DNA of 21,555 bases from Bacteroides sp. CAG:709 (GTDB taxonomy: Bacteria > Bacteroidota > Bacteroidia > Bacteroidales > UBA932). Under the pieces are notes generated by a model. It did not search any database, was not told the DNA's origin, and was given only the letters and a program-made list of their open reading frames with translations. The position numbers and the translations under genes were made by a program. The stretch lies in NCBI GenBank assembly GCA_000434935.1, contig FR882207.1, forward strand, positions 6,664-28,218, in the 5' to 3' direction. Positions 15,802-21,555 of this stretch are shown piece by piece; the first letter of the stretch is position 1, and each line of letters begins with the position of its first letter.

Positions 15802-16326
15802 ATGACGGAAAAGAATCTTGTCGGTAGACTGAGACGTGGGGATAAAGCGAGTTTCGATGAGCTTTTCAACAGGTACTTCGAGCAGTGTTTTACTTATGCG
15901 GTATCACTGCTCAAAGACCCTGACGCTGCTGAAGATGTAGTTCAGAATGTGTTTCTGAAACTATGGATAGGCCGTGAACGTCTGGATTCTTCCAAGCCGG
16001 TGAAGAGTTATCTTCTGACCGCGGTCAGGAATGAATCCATCAGTTGGCTCCGTGCCAAATTTGTCGCCGACAGGGAACGCCGTCTTGTGCAGGAACCTGA
16101 GGATGAAACTCAGAATATCCTGAATACAATATCTGCGCTCGAGCTTGATGCCACTATTTCGGCTGCAATCAGCAAGTTGCCGGAAAAGCGGCGTCAAGTA
16201 TTCGAGAAACGCAGGTTCGAGGGGAAGACGGTGGAGCAGATTGCTGATGAGATGAATCTTTCTCCGAAAACGGTGGAAAGACATCTGACTTTGGCAATGA
16301 AGGATTTGCGCCATGTGATTTCTTGA
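15802..16326 (+). CDS. ECF-type RNA polymerase sigma factor
   Basis: A 174-residue sigma-70 family protein with only regions 2 and 4. Region 2 covers about 12-77 (FDELFNRYFEQCFTYAVSLL, AAEDVVQNVFLKLW). Region 4 covers about 117-170, with the helix-turn-helix FEGKTVEQIADEMNLSPKTV. It fits the Bacteroidota group that is held by FecR anti-sigma factors and released by a SusC receptor with an STN domain; both partners are in this locus. The ATG at 15802 is 1 base after the preceding stop; an in-frame ATG at 15787 would overlap that gene by 14 bases. Either start makes it part of the operon. Standing at the far end of the transport genes rather than before fecR is unusual. If it drives its own operon this gives positive feedback (inference). 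Confidence 0.93.
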   Translation: MTEKNLVGRLRRGDKASFDELFNRYFEQCFTYAVSLLKDPDAAEDVVQNVFLKLWIGRERLDSSKPVKSYLLTAVRNESISWLRAKFVADRERRLVQEPEDETQNILNTISALELDATISAAISKLPEKRRQVFEKRRFEGKTVEQIADEMNLSPKTVERHLTLAMKDLRHVIS

Positions 16327-16343
16327 GTAAGCATGAAAATATA

Positions 16344-16364
16344 ACTTGGTAAAGATTACCAAGT
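16344..16364. promoter_or_regulatory. Perfect 9-bp inverted repeat before the phosphatase gene
   Basis: ACTTGGTAA (16344-16352) is followed by AGA and then TTACCAAGT (16356-16364), a perfect palindrome. It lies 17 bases after the sigma factor stop and 35 bases before the phosphatase start. No T run follows on the plus strand, so an intrinsic terminator is not obvious. It could be an operator for a dimeric regulator or an mRNA hairpin dividing the operon. Confidence 0.45.
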
Positions 16365-16399
16365 AAACTAAACTATAAACATAAAAAACACACACGACA

Positions 16400-17626
16400 A
16401 TGTTTTCATTGCTGATTTTCGCTTTGCTGCAGTTGCAGCCTATGCAGATGCTCCGGGAAGATCCGGACAGGGCAGGGGTGAACACCCATCCTTACGAATT
16501 CAAGGAAATGCAGGTAACACCGGCCCCTAAGGGGTATAAACCTGTGTACATCAGTCATTACGGACGCCATGGCTCCAGGACGAACTGGCACATTTCCAAT
16601 TACACTTATGTAATCGACATATTGGAGAAGGCGGACAGCGCCGGCATCCTTACGCCGGAAGGCGAAGAGCTTCTGCAGGAGGCTCGGGTCGTGGCTGAAG
16701 TGCATCATGGCGCCGACGGACATCTGACGAGGCTTGGCGAGAAGGAACACCGCATGATAGCGGAAAGGATGTATAAGAACTATCCTGGAGTATTCCGCAA
16801 GGGCAGCGGTCTGGTGAGGGTGGAAAGCAGTACGGTACACCGTTGCCAGGTAAGCATGGCCAATTTCGTCGGAGAACTCATCCGCCTGCAGCCGGGACTC
16901 CAGTTCGAGATAGACAGCGATGACGTCATCATGTCGTATATCAGCAACGGCACCTCCAAGGAGCAGAAGGAAGCTTCTGCGGTGATGCTTGAACCGCTGA
17001 AGCATGTGCAGACTGATACCGTGAAGGTCATGGCGTCATTGTTCACCGACCCGCAGGCTGCAAGGCAGTTCGTGCGCAATGCGGACAAGTTCCAGACGAA
17101 AATCTGGGAGGTCGCCAGAATCGCACGCTCGTCAGGAGTCGAGACCAATGTCTACAGGCATTTGCCGGAAGATGTCATCTACAAATGGTGGGACTACAGC
17201 AACCGCGAACTTTATATCAGGCACGGGAACTCCGTGGAATTCGGAAAGGAGAGGATGAAAAACACGGAACCGCTTGTGAATGACATTGTTGCGAAAGCTG
17301 ATGAGGCCCTGGCATCCGGACATTATGCTGCCGACTTGAAGTTCGGTCACGACTATCCTATCATGGCATTGGTGGGATACCTGCATCTGAGCGGAGTGGG
17401 CGAAAGGCTGTCTTTCGATGAGATACCGCAGAAATGGAATGATCCGATGAACATACCGTTCGCGTCGAATCTCCAGATGATTTTCTACAAGAGCCATAAG
17501 TCACCGGACGTGCTGGTTAAATTTGTGTATAACGACAAAGAACGCACTATTGCAGACCTGGAGGCAGTCTCCGGTGTCTACTACAAGTGGGAAGATGTAA
17601 AAAAATTCATTGATGAACGTAAATAG
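16400..17626 (+). CDS. Histidine acid phosphatase family protein (phytase/sugar-phosphatase-like)
   Basis: A 408-residue branch-2 histidine phosphatase. The N-terminal YGRHGSRT motif provides the phosphorylated His57 with Arg56 and Arg60. The downstream HD pair (His317-Asp318 in KFGHDYPIMAL) supplies the proton donor. Family members remove phosphate from sugar phosphates or inositol phosphates in the periplasm; which of these applies cannot be read here. The N-terminus (MFSLLIFALLQLQPMQ) is hydrophobic and could be a signal peptide, but it lacks the usual basic residues, so export is likely rather than certain. It is 73 bases after the sigma gene across the 16344 palindrome and 4 bases before the SGNH hydrolase. 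With the upstream phosphodiester glycosidase it could complete dephosphorylation of a phosphoglycan (inference). Confidence 0.88.
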   Translation: MFSLLIFALLQLQPMQMLREDPDRAGVNTHPYEFKEMQVTPAPKGYKPVYISHYGRHGSRTNWHISNYTYVIDILEKADSAGILTPEGEELLQEARVVAEVHHGADGHLTRLGEKEHRMIAERMYKNYPGVFRKGSGLVRVESSTVHRCQVSMANFVGELIRLQPGLQFEIDSDDVIMSYISNGTSKEQKEASAVMLEPLKHVQTDTVKVMASLFTDPQAARQFVRNADKFQTKIWEVARIARSSGVETNVYRHLPEDVIYKWWDYSNRELYIRHGNSVEFGKERMKNTEPLVNDIVAKADEALASGHYAADLKFGHDYPIMALVGYLHLSGVGERLSFDEIPQKWNDPMNIPFASNLQMIFYKSHKSPDVLVKFVYNDKERTIADLEAVSGVYYKWEDVKKFIDERK

Positions 17627-17630
17627 AATT

Positions 17631-18767
17631 ATGATGAAAAGCAGAATGTGGGCGACAGCGGTCGCAGCAGCGGCAATGCTTGCTTTGGCGGTTGTCGCAA
17701 ATGCCGGGGAGCCGGATAAAGATGGATTGGTATATCACGATGCCACGGAATTTTTGATTGGAGGAAAAGCCACTCAGGCGACATTGACCCCTTACGACAG
17801 GCTTCCAGCTTCTTACGAGAAGACCACCAGACCTGAACTTTGGCGTCACGGACACCATTCTGCAGGTATTTACGTGCGTTTCCGTACGGATTCCCCGATC
17901 ATCAAGGCCAGATGGACCTCTTATTTCGGAGCATATATGAACCACATGTCGCCGGCCGGCATCAGAGGACTTGACCTCTATGTGCTCGACGAGGGCAAAT
18001 GGTATTTTACAGGTGTGGGCAGACCGAGCAGGGACAACAAGACCTCGGAGTATGTGCTTGTGAAGAACATGGACCGCAAGGAGCGTGAATATATGCTCTA
18101 TCTGTCTCTGTATGACGGCGTCACATCGCTTGAAATCGGTGTCGACGGGGCCAGCGTCATCGGCAAGCCTCAGGTGGACAGCCCTAGAAGAGGATGCCCG
18201 ATAGTGATGTACGGCACCAGCATTCTCCAGGGAGGCTGTGTGTCACGTCCTGGAATGGTACATACTTCATTGATAGAGAGAGCTCTCGATATGGAAGTCA
18301 TCAATCTCGGTTTCAGCGGCAATGCCCTTCTCGACCTGGATATCGCCCAGCTGATGGCATCGGTGGAAACACCTGCCGTCTACGTCATGGACAATGCGCC
18401 GAACTGCAAGGCTGACCGCATCGAGGCTCACAGCGTGGAATTCTTCCGCGTTCTCCGTGATGCACATCCTGACGTGCCGGTGGTTATCGTGGAGCATCCG
18501 CTTTACCCGACAATGCGTCTGAACAATGTTGAGCGCGAGGATATCATCGCCAGGAACAATGCCCAGAAAGCGTTCTATGAAAAACTTCGCAAGGCGGGCG
18601 AGAAACGCGTATATTATGTTTCAGGAGAAAAACTTCTGGATGAAATGAAGGACGGCACAGTAGACGGCGACCATTTCACCGACCTCGGAGTCACTTATTA
18701 TGTAAAGGCAGTCCTGCCGACAATCAAGAAGGCGCTCAAGGCTTCCCCGAACAAGGTAGGAAAATAA
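17631..18767 (+). CDS. Exported SGNH/GDSL hydrolase family protein
   Basis: A 378-residue exported hydrolase. After the signal peptide (cleavage likely after VVANA, about residue 26) comes an N-terminal beta-rich domain (about 30-170, resembling the SGNH_N type) and then the SGNH catalytic domain. The four blocks can be seen: nucleophile Ser197 in MYGTSILQGG, Gly in NLGFSGNA, Asn in DNAPNC, and Asp345/His348 in VDGDHFTD. Such enzymes usually remove acetyl or other ester groups, in glycan loci often from sugars. The start at 17631 (the first of two adjacent ATGs) follows the phosphatase stop by 4 bases; ATG 17613 overlaps the upstream gene and would add residues in front of the signal peptide. 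It is the last gene of the locus, and a large hairpin and T run follow. Confidence 0.88.
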   Translation: MMKSRMWATAVAAAAMLALAVVANAGEPDKDGLVYHDATEFLIGGKATQATLTPYDRLPASYEKTTRPELWRHGHHSAGIYVRFRTDSPIIKARWTSYFGAYMNHMSPAGIRGLDLYVLDEGKWYFTGVGRPSRDNKTSEYVLVKNMDRKEREYMLYLSLYDGVTSLEIGVDGASVIGKPQVDSPRRGCPIVMYGTSILQGGCVSRPGMVHTSLIERALDMEVINLGFSGNALLDLDIAQLMASVETPAVYVMDNAPNCKADRIEAHSVEFFRVLRDAHPDVPVVIVEHPLYPTMRLNNVEREDIIARNNAQKAFYEKLRKAGEKRVYYVSGEKLLDEMKDGTVDGDHFTDLGVTYYVKAVLPTIKKALKASPNKVGK

Positions 18768-18802
18768 TCGCCTAAGGTAACTGCACACAAGGTGCCATTT
18801 GG

Positions 18803-18922
18803 CGTGGAGTGTAAATTGCTGATTGCTAGCTATTTGACCGAAATCAGAGTCGTGAGAACAGTAACTCTGAAAATAGTCAAAGTGCTAATATATAGGCAGT
18901 TGCACTCCACGTACCTTTTTTT
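18803..18922 (+). terminator. 109-base imperfect palindrome plus T run after the glycan locus
   Basis: The outer arms CGTGGAGTG (18803-18811) and CACTCCACG (18903-18911) are perfect. Inside, TAGC/GCTA (18827-18830, 18884-18887), TTTGAC/GTCAAA (18833-18838, 18876-18881) and TCAGAGT/ACTCTGA (18844-18850, 18864-18870) also pair. All are centred on base 18857 with no shift in register. A run of seven T follows at 18916-18922. This fits transcription termination of the SGNH gene, but the length is far beyond a normal terminator stem, so a structured RNA or the end of a mobile element is also possible. The gap 18768-18983 holds no gene that I can see. Confidence 0.6.
18900..18908 (+). repeat. Left copy of a 9-bp direct repeat flanking the ATPase-nuclease gene
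   Basis: TTGCACTCC here recurs exactly at 20600-20608, on the other side of the ATPase-nuclease gene. This copy overlaps the right arm of the 109-base palindrome. The left arm, read inverted, is the near-match TTACACTCC. Confidence 0.45.
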
Positions 18923-18923
18923 G

Positions 18924-18955
18924 TTTGACGTGGCTTGGAAAAATTATTATATTAG
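18924..18955 (+). promoter_or_regulatory. Candidate promoter of the ATPase-nuclease gene
   Basis: TTTG (18924-18927) and, after 20 bases, TATATTAG (18948-18955) match the Bacteroidota consensus except for one base in the -7 element. The start codon at 18984 lies 28 bases further on. A small inverted repeat TTAGCA/TGCTAA (18952-18957, 18966-18971) overlaps the -7 end and could be an operator. Confidence 0.45.
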
Positions 18956-18983
18956 CAAGTTGAAATGCTAAAACGGTGCTGAT

Positions 18984-20543
18984 ATGGAGAAAAGACGGTT
19001 ATTCCCGATAGGAATACAGACATTTTCTGAACTGATAAAAAAAGGCTTTGTTTACATTGACAAGACTGAGTATATCTATAGGATGACTCATATGGAATCA
19101 AGCTATGTGTTTCTTGGTCGTCCTCGCCGTTTCGGAAAGTCATTGCTGACGTCAACATTGTATAGCTACTTCGCGGGGGAGAAGGAATTGTTCTCCGGTC
19201 TGGCGATAGAGAAGATGGAAACGGAGTGGAACTCTTATCCGGTGCTCCACTTTGACATGAGCCTGGGCAAGCACATGGACAGGGAACAGCTGGTGCGATA
19301 TCTAAATTACCAGCTGGAGCGTCAAGAAAAAGAGTTCGGTCTGACAAATACTCAAATGGATGTTAATAACCGCCTTACGAATCTGATAGTTTCCGTCAGC
19401 CGTCAGACCGGGAAGCAGGTTGTTGTCCTCATTGACGAGTACGATGCGCCACTGCTGGATGTGGTCCACGAGGAGGAGAACCTGCCGAAGCTCAGAGATG
19501 TGATGCGTAACTTCTACAGTCCGTTGAAGGCATGTGACCCGTATCTGAGGTTCGTGTTCCTGACGGGCATAACGAAATTCTCCCAGCTGAGCATCTTCTG
19601 CGAACTGAACAACATAAAGAATATCAGCATGCTTCCTGAATATGCTGCGGTGTGCGGCATCACTGAGGAGGAGATGGTGACACTTATGGGTGACGGCATT
19701 GACAGGATTGCTGCGAACCAGGGCATCAGCCATGAGCAGGCGATAGAGAAACTGAAGTATAACTATGACGGCTATCATTTCACATGGCCGTCACCAGACG
19801 TGTATAATCCGTTCTCGCTGATGAACGCATTTGCTGACGGAATGCTGAACTCGTACTGGTTCGGGAGCGGCACGCCGACGTATCTTATCGAGATGCTGAA
19901 TAAATACAATGTCTCGCCGTCTGTCCTGGGCTCGACAAGCTATGCTTCGGCAGAATCATTCGATGCCCCGACAGAACGCCTGACTGAGATAACGCCTCTT
20001 CTGTATCAGAGCGGATATATAACAATCAAGAGTTATGACCCTCAGATGCAGATGTACAGCCTGGATATTCCGAACAATGAAGTCCGCCTGGGGCTGATGA
20101 AGAGTCTGCTTCCTGAGTATGTGGACCGTGCTACGGGTGCCGGCTATGTCACAGTGGCATTTGTGTCCAGGGATTTGCGTAACGGCGACATGGATGCTGC
20201 ATTGAACAGGATAAAGGAGTATCTGGGGACAGTGCCGTATTGCGACAATACGAACTACGAGGGACACTATCAGCAGCTGTTGTATATCATATTCAGTATT
20301 CTGGGACAGTTCGTGGATGTGGAGGTACGCACACCTCGTGGTCGGGTGGACATGGTCATCAAGACCGCCACGACCCTGTATGTGATGGAAATCAAGCTGG
20401 ACGGCACCGCGGAGGAGGCTCTGGCCCAGATTGATGAGAAGGACTATCCTGCCCGTTTCGCATTGTCAGGTCTTCCGGTGGTCAAGGTCGGCATAAATTT
20501 CGACAGTTCGACGCGGAATATTGACAGATGGATAATTGATTAA
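18984..20543 (+). CDS. AAA-ATPase-like / PD-(D/E)XK nuclease family protein
   Basis: A 519-residue cytoplasmic protein of the AAA-ATPase_like plus PDDEXK_9 (DUF1703) architecture. The N-terminus has the family hallmark LFPIGIQTFSELIKKGFVYI-DKT. A modified P-loop GRPRRFGKSLL (Lys52) and a Walker B VVVLIDEYDAPLLD (Asp151, Glu152) follow. The C-terminal nuclease-like core has Asp456 in GRVDMVI and Glu469-x-Lys471 in YVMEIKLDG, with a downstream QIDEKDYPARF helix. All catalytic positions are intact. Such genes are common and often multi-copy in Bacteroidota and Clostridia genomes; no firm function is established, and defence or mobile-element roles have been considered. It stands alone between two terminator-like structures with its own candidate promoter, and is flanked by a 9-base direct repeat. 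Confidence 0.9.
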   Translation: MEKRRLFPIGIQTFSELIKKGFVYIDKTEYIYRMTHMESSYVFLGRPRRFGKSLLTSTLYSYFAGEKELFSGLAIEKMETEWNSYPVLHFDMSLGKHMDREQLVRYLNYQLERQEKEFGLTNTQMDVNNRLTNLIVSVSRQTGKQVVVLIDEYDAPLLDVVHEEENLPKLRDVMRNFYSPLKACDPYLRFVFLTGITKFSQLSIFCELNNIKNISMLPEYAAVCGITEEEMVTLMGDGIDRIAANQGISHEQAIEKLKYNYDGYHFTWPSPDVYNPFSLMNAFADGMLNSYWFGSGTPTYLIEMLNKYNVSPSVLGSTSYASAESFDAPTERLTEITPLLYQSGYITIKSYDPQMQMYSLDIPNNEVRLGLMKSLLPEYVDRATGAGYVTVAFVSRDLRNGDMDAALNRIKEYLGTVPYCDNTNYEGHYQQLLYIIFSILGQFVDVEVRTPRGRVDMVIKTATTLYVMEIKLDGTAEEALAQIDEKDYPARFALSGLPVVKVGINFDSSTRNIDRWIID

Positions 20544-20544
20544 A

Positions 20545-20574
20545 AGTTTCGCAAGTTTGACAACTTGCAAAACT
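20545..20574 (+). terminator. Hairpin directly after the ATPase-nuclease gene
   Basis: AGTTT-C-GCAAGTT (20545-20557) pairs with AACTTGC-A-AAACT (20562-20574) around a TGAC loop, 12 pairs with one mismatch. It starts 2 bases after the stop codon. The following bases have only a short T tract (GGATTTTATAG), so it is a probable but not strong intrinsic terminator. Confidence 0.6.
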
Positions 20575-20599
20575 CGTCTAAAAGGATTTTATAGAAATA

Positions 20600-20608
20600 T
20601 TGCACTCC
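20600..20608 (+). repeat. Right copy of the 9-bp direct repeat flanking the ATPase-nuclease gene
   Basis: TTGCACTCC is identical to 18900-18908 and lies just upstream of the purE promoter. It might be a target-site duplication left by insertion of the ATPase-nuclease gene, or a shared binding motif; a chance match is possible at this length. Confidence 0.4.
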
Positions 20609-20613
20609 GGCGT

Positions 20614-20645
20614 TTTGTTTATGCCGCGAATTAAGAGTATATTTG
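20614..20645 (+). promoter_or_regulatory. Near-consensus promoter of purE-purK
   Basis: TTTG (20614-20617), a 20-base spacer and TATATTTG (20638-20645) fit the Bacteroidota housekeeping promoter in full. Transcription would start near 20651, giving a leader of about 37 bases before purE. Confidence 0.75.
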
Positions 20646-20678
20646 CGATGCTTTTGCAGCAGACACAGATATACTCTT
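20633..20678. promoter_or_regulatory. Inverted repeat spanning the purE promoter and leader
   Basis: AAGAGTATA (20633-20641) and TATACTCTT (20670-20678) are perfect 9-base inverted repeats 28 bases apart. The left arm overlaps the -7 element and the right arm ends 9 bases before the purE ATG. Since the left arm lies upstream of the expected transcript start, this is more likely a DNA operator pair than an RNA hairpin. No known regulator is recognised. Confidence 0.4.
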
Positions 20679-20687
20679 TATTTATAT

Positions 20688-21155
20688 ATGAAAGTCGGAA
20701 TCATTATGGGCTCCACCAGTGACTATGAAGTCATGTCGGGAGCTGAAGAAATGCTCAAGGCTCTCGAAATCCCATTCGAGAAGAAAGTCGTGAGCGCGCA
20801 TAGAACACCTGACCTTATGTATGACTATGCGAAAACTGCGAAAGCACGTGGCATCAGCGTCATCATCGCCGGAGCAGGCGGTGCGGCACATCTGCCGGGA
20901 ATGGTAGCAGCGATGACCACACTTCCAGTAATCGGAGTCCCTGTGAAATCAAGAGCATTGAACGGACTCGATTCCCTTCTTTCCATCGTACAGATGCCTG
21001 GCGGAGTCCCTGTCGCTACCGTAGCGATAAACGGGGCCAAGAATGCTGCACTCATAGCGGCATCCATCCTTGCACTCCAGAACGAGGACATTGCACGGAA
21101 ACTCGAGAAGTTCCGACAAGACCAGACGGATTCTGTACTCAAAGCTGAAATCTAG
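20688..21155 (+). CDS. purE: 5-(carboxyamino)imidazole ribonucleotide mutase, class I PurE
   Basis: A 155-residue enzyme that converts N5-CAIR to CAIR in de novo purine synthesis, in the cytoplasm as an octamer in known members. The N-terminal phosphate-binding stretch KVGIIMGSTSDYEVM, the catalytic SAHRTP with His38, the glycine-rich GAGGAAHLPGM and the VKSRALNGLDSLLSIVQMPGG segment are all standard for class I. ATG 20688 gives the normal N-terminus; the open frame reaches further upstream but those residues lie in the promoter. It is preceded by a near-consensus promoter and followed after 24 bases by purK, the enzyme that makes its substrate, which supports class I assignment. It ends in TAG. 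Confidence 0.97.
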   Translation: MKVGIIMGSTSDYEVMSGAEEMLKALEIPFEKKVVSAHRTPDLMYDYAKTAKARGISVIIAGAGGAAHLPGMVAAMTTLPVIGVPVKSRALNGLDSLLSIVQMPGGVPVATVAINGAKNAALIAASILALQNEDIARKLEKFRQDQTDSVLKAEI

Positions 21156-21179
21156 GCGGAATCACAAATATCTTAACAA

Positions 21180-21555
21180 ATGGCTAAAAAAATAGGCATA
21201 ATCGGAGGTGGGCAGCTCGGTCTTATGATCGCGGAGGAAGCGCACCGCCAAGGTGCTTTAGTTTATGCTCTCGACCCGGCCCCGGATGCACCGGCATTTG
21301 CCGAATGTGACGGCCACATTGTCGCAGCGTATGACGATCTCGGCGCTCTGGAACGGCTGGGCGACATGACTGACGTACTTACCTACGAGTTCGAAAACGT
21401 GTCTGGCGACATTCTTCGTCACCTGGAGGGGAAATACAATATCCCACAAGGCATTGCGCCGCTTTTCGACTCCCAGGACCGGCTTCGCGAAAAGAACAAT
21501 GCGAAGCGCCACGGTCTCCCTGTGCCGGACTATGTGCCGCTCCCTGCATGCTCTT
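21180..21555 (+). CDS. purK: N5-carboxyaminoimidazole ribonucleotide synthetase, N-terminal part (3' end outside window)
   Basis: This ATP-grasp enzyme makes N5-CAIR from AIR, bicarbonate and ATP, the step before PurE. Only the first 125 codons are in the window. The N-terminal dinucleotide-like motif MAKKIGIIGGGQLGLMIAEE, the ALDPAPDAPA segment, DVLTYEFENV and the FDSQDRLREKNNAKRHGLPV region, where the ATP-grasp part begins, fit PurK. ATG 21180 is 24 bases after the purE stop, so both are probably on one transcript. The frame remains open to the window end. Confidence 0.95.
   Translation, partial: MAKKIGIIGGGQLGLMIAEEAHRQGALVYALDPAPDAPAFAECDGHIVAAYDDLGALERLGDMTDVLTYEFENVSGDILRHLEGKYNIPQGIAPLFDSQDRLREKNNAKRHGLPVPDYVPLPACS

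Noticed and set aside
15174..15869. 231-codon minus-strand open frame under the second TIG-NHL gene
   Set aside because: Antisense to a well supported gene with no recognisable domain or start context.
18768..20687. CRISPR array, retron or diversity-generating element around the palindrome and nuclease gene
   Set aside because: No regularly spaced repeats, no reverse transcriptase frame and no template/variable repeat pair were seen.

Overview
The window looks like a chromosome segment from a member of the Bacteroidales (phylum Bacteroidota). The pointers are the atpA-atpG order, a SusC/SusD pair with a FecR anti-sigma factor, lipoproteins with SPII signals, mostly absent Shine-Dalgarno sites, and promoters fitting the Bacteroidota consensus (TTTG, about 20 bases, TAnnTTTG). 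A genus cannot be assigned from this sequence alone.

Left part (1-3412, + strand): the 3' end of the F-type ATP synthase operon (atpA C-terminal part, atpG), then an exported C1B (bleomycin hydrolase/PepC-like) peptidase and a strong hairpin. Next, on the minus strand (6164 down to 3590), a compact operon encodes a PfkB/adenosine-kinase-like sugar or nucleoside kinase, a DUF6913-like protein and a DUF368 membrane protein (the undecaprenyl-phosphate translocase family).

Central part (6268-18767, + strand): a polysaccharide-utilisation-like locus. Its order is FecR anti-sigma, SusC-type TonB-dependent receptor with an STN signalling domain, SusD lipoprotein, NAGPA/DUF2233 phosphodiester glycosidase lipoprotein, two lipoproteins built from IPT/TIG domains plus an NHL-type propeller, an ECF sigma factor, a histidine acid phosphatase and an SGNH/GDSL hydrolase. 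No classical glycoside hydrolase, lyase or sulfatase is present. A phosphodiester glycosidase plus a phosphomonoesterase plus an esterase-type hydrolase suggests a phosphorylated or phosphodiester-linked glycan as target (inference). The sigma gene lies about 8.7 kb downstream of its presumed anti-sigma partner instead of next to it. The susC-like gene has an in-frame TAG at 10401-10403. The next 38 codons still encode a normal SusC C-terminus ending in Phe, so the gene is either freshly broken, read through, or carries an assembly error.

Right part (18768-21555): a 109-base imperfect palindrome followed by a T run, then a single AAA-ATPase/PD-(D/E)XK nuclease gene of the type often found in many copies in Bacteroidota genomes. 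The purine genes purE (behind a near-consensus promoter) and purK (cut by the window end) follow. A 9-base direct repeat flanks the ATPase-nuclease gene, which could mean it was inserted between the hydrolase locus and the pur genes.
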